In this document: positions 20,818-29,813 of the stretch, piece after piece
Layout of the letters: each line of letters begins with the position of its first letter
Numbering within the stretch: the first letter of the stretch is position 1
Assembly (NCBI RefSeq): GCF_016466415.2
Contig: NZ_CP066771.1
Span: 1,240,001 to 1,304,000 of the forward strand
Origin: Ralstonia pickettii
GTDB taxonomy: Bacteria; Pseudomonadota; Gammaproteobacteria; Burkholderiales; Burkholderiaceae
Direction of reading: 5' to 3'
DNA: 64,000 nt
The notes under the pieces: model-generated
What the model was told of the DNA's origin: nothing
The model's database searches: none
What the model saw: the letters and a program-made list of their open reading frames with translations, nothing else
Translations under genes and position numbers: made by a program

Positions 20818-22079
20818 TGCGGGAAACCCCACGCTTCAACGCCGGAGGACCGTCCGGTAAGATCGCCCGCATGTTCGCCAATGTGTCGTTCCCTTCGCTT
20901 GCCGATTGCCTGCGCCTGGTCCGGCGCTGGGTGATCCGCTACGCCGTCATCATCGTCATCAATACGCTGATTGCGGCGGTGCTTGCGTTCGGCATCCGGC
21001 CGGAAGAGACGTTCTGGAAAGACTTCATCTTCAGCCAGGCAATCGGGCTGTCGATGTTCTCGCTGATCGGCATCCCGCGCCACGTGCTGTGGGGAGACGG
21101 CCCGCCCAACAAGAAGATGTTTCCGTGGATCGTCGTGGGCGCAGTGCTGATCGGCGTGCCGCTGGGGCAGTGGATCGCGCGGACGATCCTGTGCCTGAAC
21201 AACCCCAACGCGGAACCCTGGCGCGCCGACAGCCTGCGCATGAGCTTCATCATCGCCATGCTTGCCGCGCTCGGGGCAACGTATTATTACTGGTCGCGCG
21301 GCAAGCTGGCCGCATTGCAGCGCCAGGCTGCGCTCGATGCGCTGGAGCGGGAAGAAGCCGAGAAGCAGATGGTGCGTGCGCAACTGATGGCGCTGCAGGC
21401 GCAGATCGAACCGCACTTCCTGTTCAACTCGCTTGCGCACGTCGATGTGCTGATTGCGCGCGACCCGGCCGGCGCGCGGCGTCTGCTGCAGCATTTGATC
21501 GGCTTTCTGCGCAGCTCGCTCTCGCACGCACGTGCCGAGCAGTGCACGCTAGCGCAGGAATTTGCGCTGCTGCGCGCGTATCTCGACATCCAGGCGCTAC
21601 GCTTCGGCAATCGCCTGCGTTTTTCATTGGCGCTGGACGATGCCATCGCCAACATCGTCATCCCGCCGATGCTGATTCAGCCGCTGGTGGAAAACGCCGT
21701 GGTGCACGGTATCGAGCCCGCACGCGAGGGCGGCGAGATCGCCTTGTCTGCGCGCCTGGCGGCCGGCAGCGAGGGCGAGCGGCTCGTGCTGGAAGTGCGC
21801 GATACGGGTATCGGCTTCGGCAACGATGGCACCAAGGGATCGGGGCTGGGCCTCACCCACGTGCGTGAACGCCTGTCGCGCTTGTTTGATGGCGATGCAC
21901 GCCTGACGATCACGGAGACCGTTCCGCACGGCGTGACGATCATTGTCGAGCTGCCGTTGGCGCACGAAACCGCACGCGCGCCGTCCCAGCCCGACGCGCC
22001 GGAATGGCGTTGCCGCTTCTCCCGCTCAACCGCCAACGCCACCGGCGCGCTTTCTTCGCGCGCGTCCGCCGGAGCCTGA
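20817..22079 (+). CDS. LytS/AlgZ-type sensor histidine kinase
   Basis: This 420-residue protein has four hydrophobic segments (about residues 36-160) then a cytoplasmic kinase of the His_kinase/HATPase type. The phospho-acceptor region reads QAQIEPHFLFNSLAHVD with His200. The ATP-binding lid contains PPMLIQPLVENAVVHGIEP and RDTGIGFGNDGTKGSGLGL. The start at 20817 overlaps the 2TM gene stop; an alternative ATG at 20871 has no better ribosome site. It forms a pair with the LytTR response regulator 3 bp downstream. The signal it senses is unknown. The last 30 residues or so beyond the ATPase domain are low complexity. Confidence 0.88.
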   Translation: MRETPRFNAGGPSGKIARMFANVSFPSLADCLRLVRRWVIRYAVIIVINTLIAAVLAFGIRPEETFWKDFIFSQAIGLSMFSLIGIPRHVLWGDGPPNKKMFPWIVVGAVLIGVPLGQWIARTILCLNNPNAEPWRADSLRMSFIIAMLAALGATYYYWSRGKLAALQRQAALDALEREEAEKQMVRAQLMALQAQIEPHFLFNSLAHVDVLIARDPAGARRLLQHLIGFLRSSLSHARAEQCTLAQEFALLRAYLDIQALRFGNRLRFSLALDDAIANIVIPPMLIQPLVENAVVHGIEPAREGGEIALSARLAAGSEGERLVLEVRDTGIGFGNDGTKGSGLGLTHVRERLSRLFDGDARLTITETVPHGVTIIVELPLAHETARAPSQPDAPEWRCRFSRSTANATGALSSRASAGA

Positions 22080-22082
22080 CCG

Positions 22083-22916
22083 ATGCCTGCTTCCCCCCGC
22101 GTGCTCATCGCCGACGACGAACCCGCACTGGCTGAAAACCTCGTCGCTGAACTGGCGGCGCTATGGCCCGAGGCCACGTTGCTGCCGGCCGTGCACGACG
22201 GTCAGTCCGCTCTCGACGTGATTGACGACGCGGCCGACGGGCAGGGGCCCGATGTGGTCTTTCTCGATATCCGCATGCCGGGGTTGTCGGGCATTGATGT
22301 GGCGCGCGAGCTATCGCAGCGGGATGTGCGTCCGCTGGTGGTGTTCGTCACCGCGTATGACCAGTTCGCGCTCGATGCCTTCGAGCAGGCCGCGGTCGAC
22401 TACGTGCTCAAGCCCGTGCAGACCGAGCGCCTAGCCGAGACCGTCAGGCGGCTGAAGGACCGGCTCGGCACGCGCCCGAACGGCAACGCCGACGCCCTTG
22501 CCATGAACCCCGCGCAGACGCTGGCAGAACTCGTCGAGCGCCTTGCCGGCCTGCAGGGCGCTGCCCAAACCCGAGCCACGCCGCAGGGCGGCTATCTGCG
22601 CTTCATCAAGGCGCTGGTCGGGCAGGAGGTGCGCTTTATCCCCGTGGATGACGTGATCTATCTGGAAGCGACCGACAAGTACGTCAACGTGGTTTCGGCC
22701 AGCGGCGAATCCCTCATCCGCACCAGCCTGCGTGACCTGCTGACGCAGCTCGACCCCGAGCACTTCTGGCAGGTGCACCGCGGCACGGTGGTCAACGTGG
22801 CGCATGTGTCGAGCGCGGTGCATCTGTCGCTGGGCCGCTTGGGGCTGAAGATACGCGGACGCACCGAGACGCTGCCCGTCGCGCGGCAATACGCACATTT
22901 GTTCCGCCAGATGTAG
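22083..22916 (+). CDS. LytTR-family response regulator
   Basis: A 277-residue response regulator with an N-terminal receiver domain (VLIADDEPALAENL, phospho-accepting Asp62 in VVFLDIRMPGLSG, Lys in VLKPVQ) and a C-terminal LytTR DNA-binding domain (about 175-275: FIPVDDVIYLEATDKYVNV, LIRTSLRDLLTQLDPEHFWQVHRGTVVNV). This is the AlgR/LytR arrangement. With the kinase just upstream it forms a complete two-component system. Targets cannot be read from this window. Confidence 0.92.
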   Translation: MPASPRVLIADDEPALAENLVAELAALWPEATLLPAVHDGQSALDVIDDAADGQGPDVVFLDIRMPGLSGIDVARELSQRDVRPLVVFVTAYDQFALDAFEQAAVDYVLKPVQTERLAETVRRLKDRLGTRPNGNADALAMNPAQTLAELVERLAGLQGAAQTRATPQGGYLRFIKALVGQEVRFIPVDDVIYLEATDKYVNVVSASGESLIRTSLRDLLTQLDPEHFWQVHRGTVVNVAHVSSAVHLSLGRLGLKIRGRTETLPVARQYAHLFRQM

Positions 22917-22984
22917 TCGCCGCGGCGGCGCGTTCCGCTATGATCCATTGTGTCGTCAACGGATCGAGAGCGCGAGCACCCGCC

Positions 22985-24712
22985 ATGGAGACACCAGCCG
23001 CACGCCCTGCCAGCCTTGTCGTTGAGCCCCGCCACGGCGGCCAGATCCTTGTGGATGCACTGCTGGCCCACGGCGTCGACATGGCCTTCGGCGTGCCCGG
23101 CGAGAGCTACCTGTCGGTGCTCGAAGGCTTCTACCAGCGCCGCGACCGCGCCCGCTTCATCGTCTGCCGGCAAGAGGGCGGCGCGGCCAACATGGCGGAT
23201 GCGTACGGCAAGCTCACCGGGCGCCCCGGCATCGTCTTCTGCACGCGCGGGCCGGGCGCCACCAACGCCAGCATTGGCGTACACACTGGGTTTCAAGACT
23301 CCACGCCGCTGATCCTGTTTATCGGGCAGGTCGGCCGCGATTTCGTCGACCGCGAAGCATTTCAGGAAATCGACTACCGCCGCATGTTCGGCCAGATGGC
23401 CAAGTGGGTCGCGCAGATCGATAGCGTCGAACGCATCCCCGAATACATCGCACGCGCCTTCCAGACTGCCACCGCCGGGCGTCCCGGCCCCGTGGTGCTG
23501 GCGTTGCCCGAAGACATGCTGACCGACGTTGCGACCGTGCCGGATGTGCCGCCCGAGTTTGCAACGAAAGCTCGCGTGATGGCTTGGCCCGGCCCGCGTG
23601 ATCTTGCCCAACTGAAGACGCTGCTGCAGGACGCCGAGCGCCCGATGCTGCTGCTGGGCGGTTCCGGCTGGACGCCGCAAGCCGCCGCCCGCATGCAGGC
23701 CTTTGCCGAGCGCTGGAATCTGCCCGCAGGCTGCGTGTTCCGTCGGCAAGACCTGTTCGACAACCGCCACCCGAATTACGCCGGTGATGTCGGTATCGCC
23801 ATCAATCCGAAGCTGGCGGCGCGCGTGAAAGACGCCGACGTCGTGCTCGCCATCGGCACACGCCTGGGCGAGATGACGACCTCGGGCTACACGCTCTTCG
23901 ATGTGCCCCGCCCGAAGCAGACGCTCGTCCACGTGCATGCCGGCGCGGAAGAGTTGGGGCGTATCTACCAGGCCGATCTGATGATCCACGCCTCGATGCC
24001 GGCGATTGCCGAGGCGCTGGATGGCGTGTCGCCGGATGCGCCGCCGCGTTGGTCCGCCTGGACAGAAGCCGCCAACGCCGACTACCGCGCCAACATCGCG
24101 CCGCCGCCGTTCGGTGGCAAGGGCATCGACATGGCCCGCGCCATGCAGTGGCTGCGCGAGCGCCTGCCGCAGAACAGCATCCTGACCAACGGCGCAGGCA
24201 ACTACGCCACGTGGCTGCATCGCTTCTACCAATATGGCCCGCTGGCGGCCGGCTCGCGTACGCAGCTTGCGCCAACCAGCGGGGCGATGGGTTACGGCGC
24301 GCCGGCTGCGGTGGCGGCCAAGATCGTCTGCCCCGACACGCCCGTCATCTGCATGGCTGGCGACGGCTGCTTCCTGATGAACGGCCAGGAGCTGGCGACC
24401 GCCATGCAGTACAACGCGCCGGTGATCTTTATCGTGGTCAACAACGGCATGTACGGCACCATCCGCATGCACCAGGAGCGCGAGTATCCCGAGCACGTCA
24501 GCGGTACGGAGCTGCGCAACCCGGACTTCGCCGCGCTCGCGAGAGCCTACGGCGCTGAAGGGCACACGGTGCGCTCGCTCGAAGGCTTCCAGTCGGCGGT
24601 GGAGGCCGCGTTGACGGCAAGCGTTGCCACCGTCATCGAAGTGCAGACCGATCCGAACATCATCAGCCCACGCGCGACGATCGATTCGTTGCGCGCGCAG
24701 TCACGCAGTTGA
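22985..24712 (+). CDS. Thiamine-diphosphate-dependent enzyme, acetolactate-synthase-like
   Basis: A 575-residue protein of the ThDP-binding superfamily with the three expected domains. There is a pyrimidine-binding N-domain with catalytic Glu64 in [16 protein letters not shown], a central domain (about 195-330), and a C-terminal PP domain with [19 protein letters not shown] followed by VVNNGMYG, the GDG...NN cofactor motif. It resembles acetolactate synthase large subunits but stands without a small subunit or other branched-chain genes, so it may be another 2-ketoacid decarboxylase or ligase. ATG 22985 follows GAGCACCCGCC without a strong ribosome site. Confidence 0.85.
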   Translation: METPAARPASLVVEPRHGGQILVDALLAHGVDMAFGVPGESYLSVLEGFYQRRDRARFIVCRQEGGAANMADAYGKLTGRPGIVFCTRGPGATNASIGVHTGFQDSTPLILFIGQVGRDFVDREAFQEIDYRRMFGQMAKWVAQIDSVERIPEYIARAFQTATAGRPGPVVLALPEDMLTDVATVPDVPPEFATKARVMAWPGPRDLAQLKTLLQDAERPMLLLGGSGWTPQAAARMQAFAERWNLPAGCVFRRQDLFDNRHPNYAGDVGIAINPKLAARVKDADVVLAIGTRLGEMTTSGYTLFDVPRPKQTLVHVHAGAEELGRIYQADLMIHASMPAIAEALDGVSPDAPPRWSAWTEAANADYRANIAPPPFGGKGIDMARAMQWLRERLPQNSILTNGAGNYATWLHRFYQYGPLAAGSRTQLAPTSGAMGYGAPAAVAAKIVCPDTPVICMAGDGCFLMNGQELATAMQYNAPVIFIVVNNGMYGTIRMHQEREYPEHVSGTELRNPDFAALARAYGAEGHTVRSLEGFQSAVEAALTASVATVIEVQTDPNIISPRATIDSLRAQSRS

Positions 24713-24758
24713 TTCCGCTTTCATTTTTCGTTTTCGCCAACGCCATTCACCCATTGCC

Positions 24759-25256
24759 ATGACGATGATTCCTGTAACCGACCTGTGCGACATGCACGAA
24801 GACAAGCTGGTGTACGGCAGCCTGCGTGTGCTCGCGCCGGTGTTCCGCAGCTTTGGCAAGCGCGCTGCATTTGCCGGCCCGGCTTCCACGCTCAAGGTGT
24901 TCGAAGACAACGGCCTGGTACGCGCCGCGCTGGAAGAACAGGGCGCGGGCCGCGTGCTGGTGATCGACGGCGGCGGCTCATTGCGCTGCGCCCTGGTGGG
25001 CGGCAACCTCGGCAAGCTGGCCGAAGAGAACGGTTGGGAAGGCATTCTGCTCAACGGCTGCGTGCGCGATACGCGCGAGCTGGCCGAATGCAACGTCGGC
25101 ATCCACGCCCTGGCCGTGCACCCGCGCAAGAGCATCAAGAAGAACGCCGGGCAGCGCGAAGTCGGCGTGCAGATGCCGGGTGCGTACATCCAGTCCGGCG
25201 AGTGGATCTATGCCGACGAAGACGGCGTGCTCGTTTCGCAGGACATGCTCGAATGA
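24759..25256 (+). CDS. rraA: RraA-family protein (RNase E regulator / HMG aldolase-like)
   Basis: This 165-residue protein has the RraA fold: [14 protein letters not shown] at the start, [18 protein letters not shown], the [17 protein letters not shown] phosphate-binding turn and [18 protein letters not shown]. RraA in gamma-proteobacteria inhibits RNase E; relatives in other bacteria are 4-hydroxy-4-methyl-2-oxoglutarate/oxaloacetate aldolases. The GG-x20-R-D motif needed for aldolase activity is visible (RDTREL), so either or both activities are possible. Start ATG 24759 (MTMIPV) is the family start. Its stop overlaps the next start. Confidence 0.88.
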   Translation: MTMIPVTDLCDMHEDKLVYGSLRVLAPVFRSFGKRAAFAGPASTLKVFEDNGLVRAALEEQGAGRVLVIDGGGSLRCALVGGNLGKLAEENGWEGILLNGCVRDTRELAECNVGIHALAVHPRKSIKKNAGQREVGVQMPGAYIQSGEWIYADEDGVLVSQDMLE

Positions 25257-25672
25257 CCCGCGCCAATGCCATCCACGTATTCGTCTACGGCACGCTGCGG
25301 GCCGGTGAGGCGAATGATTTGCGCGTTGCCGCGGCCAAGCGCGGCATTCCCGAACCGGAACTGCTCGGTACCGCCACGTTGCACGGCCGTCTGTACGACT
25401 TTGGTGCGTACCCCGGCCTCGTGCTCGACCCGACCGGCACCGCCGTACGTGGCGATGTATATCGCATCGATGCGGCGCTCGTTCCGGTGCTGGACGAGAT
25501 CGAAGAGGTCTACCCGGGCGGGGACGCGCTGTTCCTGCGCGAGAATCACCCCGTCATGCTGGGCAGCGAACCGGTCGACTGCATTGTCTATCCGGTCAGC
25601 CCGCAGCACATTGCCGGGCGGCCCGTCATCACGGGCGGGGATTGGGTGGCGCATCGCTTGTCTCGAGGCTGA
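25253..25672 (+). CDS. Gamma-glutamylcyclotransferase-fold protein
   Basis: A 139-residue protein of the GGCT/AIG2-like family. It starts with [16 protein letters not shown] (the YGTLxxG substrate-binding motif) and has [30 protein letters not shown] and a C-terminal IVYPVSP. The glutamate in [10 protein letters not shown] aligns with the catalytic acid. Members cleave gamma-glutamyl amine or peptide bonds to 5-oxoproline, but many are uncharacterised. The ATG overlaps the rraA stop by 4 bp (ATGA), implying coupling. Confidence 0.85.
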   Translation: MTRANAIHVFVYGTLRAGEANDLRVAAAKRGIPEPELLGTATLHGRLYDFGAYPGLVLDPTGTAVRGDVYRIDAALVPVLDEIEEVYPGGDALFLRENHPVMLGSEPVDCIVYPVSPQHIAGRPVITGGDWVAHRLSRG

Positions 25673-25680
25673 TTCCGATT

Positions 25681-25707
25681 TTGAGGGGCAGGGGCGCGCG
25701 ATATAAT
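25681..25707 (+). promoter_or_regulatory. Candidate sigma-70 promoter of the C4-like RNA locus
   Basis: A perfect -10 hexamer TATAAT lies at 25702-25707. TTGAGG at 25681-25686 could be the -35, with a slightly short 15-bp spacer. Transcription would begin near 25714, just before the structured RNA. This is strong for such a GC-rich genome and lies just outside the preceding gene. Confidence 0.6.
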
Positions 25708-25713
25708 TCGCGC

Positions 25714-25882
25714 GCTGTTCATTCGAGCAGCCGGGTTTAGCAGCCCACCAGATGTGCCATCTAGACGGACAATGTCCGGTGCTTGTGCACGCCTATGCTT
25801 CATGGCGGGCCGGGCGGTGAGACCTTCGGGTCTGCCGGTTTCTAGATGGCCGGTCTGCTAACGCCGTCGTCAGGCCCGCCAC
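25714..25882 (+). ncRNA. C4-like antisense RNA leader
   Basis: The leader contains paired segments. GTTTAGCAG (25735-25743) pairs with CTGCTAAC (25855-25862), and CCATCTAG (25757-25764) pairs with CTAGATGG (25842-25849). GGCGGGCC (25804-25811) pairs with GGCCCGCC (25873-25880). There are small hairpins CGGAC/GTCCG, GTGC/GCAC and AGACC-TTCG-GGTCT (25820-25833). The two 3' segments also match a second copy of the same partners downstream: GTTTAGCAG at 25887-25895 and CATCTAG at 25913-25919, the latter overlapping the ribosome-binding site of a short gene. This is the logic of phage P1/P7/P4 C4 antisense RNA. The family match is my inference from logic and remembered sequence; it is longer than the classical 77-nt P1 RNA. 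Confidence 0.55.
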
Positions 25883-25886
25883 CCTC

Positions 25887-25922
25887 GTTTAGCAGCGAGC
25901 GGCTGGCCTCTTCATCTAGGAG
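25887..25922 (+). promoter_or_regulatory. Target of the C4-like RNA and ribosome-binding site
   Basis: GTTTAGCAG (25887-25895) and CATCTAG (25913-25919) repeat the two 5' partner segments of the leader and can pair with CTGCTAA (25855-25861) and CTAGATG (25842-25848). CATCTAG overlaps AGGAG (25918-25922), the ribosome site of the ATG at 25928, so pairing would block translation. Confidence 0.5.
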
Positions 25923-25927
25923 ACGTC

Positions 25928-26020
25928 ATGTCTATCGCATCAAGCGGGCATCGCCCCGCGTCTTATCCCTCCCCACCGTCTTGCATCCCCTGGCATCCGC
26001 TTTACGGAGGTGCACGTTGA
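25928..26020 (+). CDS. Short leader peptide gene, coupled to the next gene
   Basis: A 30-residue frame (MSIASSGHRPASYPSPPSC... ending GGAR) starts at ATG 25928, 5 nt after AGGAG, and ends at TGA 26018-26020. Its stop overlaps the TTG start of the downstream gene (TTGA at 26017-26020). In P1/P7 a short orf upstream of icd/ant plays the role of translated target of C4 RNA; this peptide has the same position. No function for the peptide itself is apparent, and it may only be translated for coupling. Confidence 0.45.
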   Translation: MSIASSGHRPASYPSPPSCIPWHPLYGGAR

Positions 26021-26280
26021 ACGCGCTTTGGCACTACCAATCTGGCGCCCTCGCCGCCAAGGATTTTCTTTGCCGTACGCATATTGATACGCGTGCCGGC
26101 CGACCCTTCGTGGCCATGCGGTTGCGCTCGAAAATCGACGGCATCACGCATGCACTGCCGCGCGAGTTTCGGGCCGGTTTCATCGATGCGATTTATCTGT
26201 TCGTAACAGCGGCCCTGCGGGGCAAGGCGCCGGATCTTCTGCAATGGGATGTGTTGGCGGACTTAGAGCGCCCGTCCTGA
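26017..26280 (+). CDS. Small protein of C4-regulated, Icd-like type (unrecognised)
   Basis: An 87-residue protein starting at TTG 26017, preceded by an excellent ACGGAGGT site (26004-26011). It reads NALWHYQSGALAAKDF..., contains RPFVAMRLRSKIDGITHALP and ends DLLQWDVLADLERPS. I do not recognise a domain with certainty. The position downstream of a C4-like RNA and a coupled leader peptide resembles phage genes for host cell division inhibitor Icd-like proteins, and an Icd-like identity is only a suggestion. There are no other phage genes nearby. A terminator follows at 26307. The frame is open back to 25846, but that would overlap the RNA. Confidence 0.55.
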   Translation: MNALWHYQSGALAAKDFLCRTHIDTRAGRPFVAMRLRSKIDGITHALPREFRAGFIDAIYLFVTAALRGKAPDLLQWDVLADLERPS

Positions 26281-26306
26281 GCGCACACGCGATCATCACC
26301 ATCCCG

Positions 26307-26331
26307 AACGCCGCACCTGCGGCGTTTTTTG
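26307..26331 (+). terminator. Intrinsic terminator of the C4-like locus
   Basis: An 8-bp stem AACGCCGC (26307-26314) and GCGGCGTT (26319-26326) around ACCT is followed by six T residues. It lies 27 bp after the small gene and isolates this locus from aceA. Confidence 0.88.
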
Positions 26332-26674
26332 TGGCACCGCGATGTGATGCAGAGATATCCACGATTTTTCATAATGCGGAAAGAGGTTTTGGTCCGCAAA
26401 AATTCGCACCGCGCGGCAGCATCCCTGCCTTTCATGATAGAAAAAATCTTTCCGTATCATGAAATATTGTTCATAAGTATTTGAAAAATAACGAATAAAA
26501 AGTTTTGCCTGTACACATGTTCTCCTTGTTGCGCTGCACCCGCCCTTTCTAAACTCTTATATAAGACATATGACTTAAGCCAACCAGCAGCGCCCCAAGA
26601 AGGCGCCAGCGGCTCAAGGCGCAGAGTGAGATACCGGTTTTTATTTGATGGATGCGATCAAACAGGAGAGTGCG
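26332..26674 (+). promoter_or_regulatory. AT-rich upstream region of aceA with palindromes
   Basis: This gene-free stretch is strikingly AT-rich for the genome. It holds a 9-bp inverted repeat TTCATGATA (26431-26439)/TATCATGAA (26455-26463) and a perfect 12-bp palindrome TCTTATATAAGA (26555-26566). Further TTCATAA-like half sites lie near 26368 and 26470. These are candidate operator sites for regulators of isocitrate lyase. Which protein binds them cannot be said from the sequence. Confidence 0.5.
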
Positions 26675-27979
<1,305 letters not shown>

Positions 27980-28043
27980 GGCTGCCGACGCATCCGGCAC
28001 CTGGGTACCTGGGCCGGCCGTGCTGACCACACGCCGGCCTCTC

Positions 28044-28078
28044 AAACCGCGCTCCCTCAACGGCGCGGTTTTTTTTCG
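28044..28078 (+). terminator. Intrinsic terminator of aceA
   Basis: AAACCGCG (28044-28051) pairs with CGCGGTTT (28064-28071) around a 12-nt loop, followed by an uninterrupted T run to 28076. It lies 65 bp after aceA. Confidence 0.88.
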
Positions 28079-28089
28079 TCTTGGCCGAT

Positions 28090-28122
28090 AGAAAAAGAGA
28101 AGCCGCCCGGGGCGGGGCGGCT
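28090..28122 (-). terminator. Intrinsic terminator of the universal stress protein gene
   Basis: On the minus strand AAGCCGCCC pairs with GGGCGGCTT (plus-strand positions 28100-28122), followed by CTCTTTTTC. It lies 24 bp beyond the stop of the minus-strand usp gene. Confidence 0.75.
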
Positions 28123-28146
28123 TGCGTAGCGGGAGCGCCGGAGGCT

Positions 28147-28581
28147 TCAGCGATAGACGATCACCGGAATCTCGGTATGCGTCAGCACCTTCTGCGTTTC
28201 GCTGCCAAGCAGCAGCCCGGCCAACCCGCGCCGGCCGTGCGAGGCCATGAAGATGACGTCGCAGCCATGGCGTTCGGCCGCGTCGATGATGCCCATGTAC
28301 GGGACGGCGAAGCAGCTCATGTCGGTGTCGCAGCGGATGCCGGCGCTGACGGCGGCGTCCTCCACGTCCTTGAGCACCACGTGGGCCTGCGCTTCGACCC
28401 GTTCCTTGAACGCCTGCGGTGTCTCCACGACGATCTCGGAAAATGGCGTGTAGGGGTATTCCTCAAGGCAGGTGTAGGCCGTCAGGCGCGCGCCCAGCGT
28501 CTTGGCAAAGTCGAGCGCGCCCGCCACCGCCTTGCGCGACAGCTCGGAACCATCGGTGGGGATGAGGATGTGCTGGAACAT
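28147..28581 (-). CDS. Universal stress protein UspA-family
   Basis: A 144-residue single-domain Usp protein. It begins FQHILIPTDGSELSRKAV and near its end has FMASHGRRGLAGLLLGSETQKV, the SHG-x9-GS nucleotide-binding loop typical of ATP-binding Usp proteins. Such proteins help survival under stress or stasis through unclear mechanisms. The ATG at 28581 has a strong AGGAGG site; the frame stays open upstream but those residues are not family-like. It sits convergent with aceA and downstream of a LysR gene on the same strand. Confidence 0.93.
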   Translation of the reverse strand: MFQHILIPTDGSELSRKAVAGALDFAKTLGARLTAYTCLEEYPYTPFSEIVVETPQAFKERVEAQAHVVLKDVEDAAVSAGIRCDTDMSCFAVPYMGIIDAAERHGCDVIFMASHGRRGLAGLLLGSETQKVLTHTEIPVIVYR

Positions 28582-28665
28582 GCGGCCTCCTGAGGTGGGA
28601 TGCGGGAAGACGTTCTTGTCTTGATTGTAGGCCGCATGCGGCGTTTCACCCACTCGGGGTGATTG

Positions 28666-29595
28666 CTAATCCATCCCGATCAAGGCGTCTGCCCGGCGCC
28701 AGTAGGCCGGGTTGCCATACGTGTTCTTTAGAAAATCGATAAAAAGACGCACGCGCAGCGGCAGATGCTTGCGCTGCGGAAACACCGCATGGATGCCAAT
28801 CGGCGGCGCTTCAAAGGCATCGAGCACCGTGACCAGCTTGCCCGTGGCAATGTCGTGTCCGACCTCCCACCATGAGCGCCACGCCAGGCCATAGCCTTGC
28901 AGGCACCACTCGCGCAGCACGGCGCCGTCGGTGCATTCCATCGTGCCCGACACCTTGACGGTGACGGCCTTGCCGCCTTGCTGGAAGACCCAGCCGCGCT
29001 GCACGTTGGCACTGGCGCCAAAGGCCAGACAGTTGTGCGTCGAAAGCTGCTCCACCTGCGTTGGAACGCCGCGGCGCTCCAGGTACGACGGCGCAGCCAC
29101 CACCACGCGGCGGTTTTCCCACAGGCGGATCGAAACGAGGCTCGAATCGGGCAGGTCGCCCAGGCGGATCGCGCAATCGAAGCCTTCGTTGACCAGGTCG
29201 ACGACACGGTCGCCCAGGTCCAGCGTCATCGAGACATCGGGATGCGTCTCGATGAAGTCCGGCACCATCGGCGCGACATGGCGGCGGCCAAAACCGGCCG
29301 GGGCGGTCACGCGCAGGTGCCCGCTGGCTTTTACGCCACCGGCCGAGACGCTGGCCTCGGCGTTGTGCAGGTCATTGAGAATACGTTGGCAATCTTCCAG
29401 GAACGCCGATCCCTCGAACGTGAGGGTGATGCGCCGCGTGGTGCGCACGAGCAGCTTTACGCCCAGGCGCTCCTCCAGCGCGTCGATGCGGCGCCCGATG
29501 ATGGCAGGCGCCACGCCCTCCGCGGCGGCGGCGGCGGACAAGCTGCCGCGTGTGGCGACGGCGACAAAGGTTTCGAGCTGCTTGAAATGATCCAT
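28666..29595 (-). CDS. LysR-family transcriptional regulator
   Basis: A 309-residue LysR regulator: N-terminal winged helix (MDHFKQLETFVAVATRGSLS, IIGRRIDALEERLGVKLLVR) and a substrate-binding effector domain (about 90-295). It belongs to the large CrgA/AaeR-like group by the TRRITLTFEGSAFLEDCQRI wording. It is transcribed away from the haloacid dehalogenase gene, with a 218-bp gap that is likely to hold a shared control region. The target is inferred to be the divergent gene. A start 7 codons further up (29616) is possible, but the family start is MDHF-like. Confidence 0.88.
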   Translation of the reverse strand: MDHFKQLETFVAVATRGSLSAAAAAEGVAPAIIGRRIDALEERLGVKLLVRTTRRITLTFEGSAFLEDCQRILNDLHNAEASVSAGGVKASGHLRVTAPAGFGRRHVAPMVPDFIETHPDVSMTLDLGDRVVDLVNEGFDCAIRLGDLPDSSLVSIRLWENRRVVVAAPSYLERRGVPTQVEQLSTHNCLAFGASANVQRGWVFQQGGKAVTVKVSGTMECTDGAVLREWCLQGYGLAWRSWWEVGHDIATGKLVTVLDAFEAPPIGIHAVFPQRKHLPLRVRLFIDFLKNTYGNPAYWRRADALIGMD

Positions 29596-29813
29596 GCCTA
29601 ATGTATACCGTGGCAACCGGGGCCTGCGGGATTGTGACGAATATAAAGGTTATCACTCGCCATTCCATTGGTAAAAGTTAAAGATCAAGTGACCATTGCC
29701 GTCTTTGTGCGGTGCGTCAGCTTTTCTACAATGGCCCTCGTTGCGAAGGTCGGCAAGGCGTTCTGCGTAATGGAACGTTCGAGCGCGTGGCCTTCGGGTC
29801 CGTGGAGCTTCTG

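Noticed and set aside
20685-22079. Kinase gene starting upstream at 20685
   Set aside because: That would overlap the 2TM gene by 133 bp. The TGATG junction at 20815-20819 gives a natural coupled start.
25846-26280. A 144-codon plus-strand gene starting at 25846
   Set aside because: Its first 57 codons overlap the structured RNA and the ribosome site of the 30-codon leader peptide. A strong ribosome site instead marks TTG 26017 as the start.
25681-26331. Remnant of a full prophage
   Set aside because: No integrase, capsid, tail or replication genes are in the window; only the C4-like control logic resembles phage. It may be an orphan, so I do not call a prophage.
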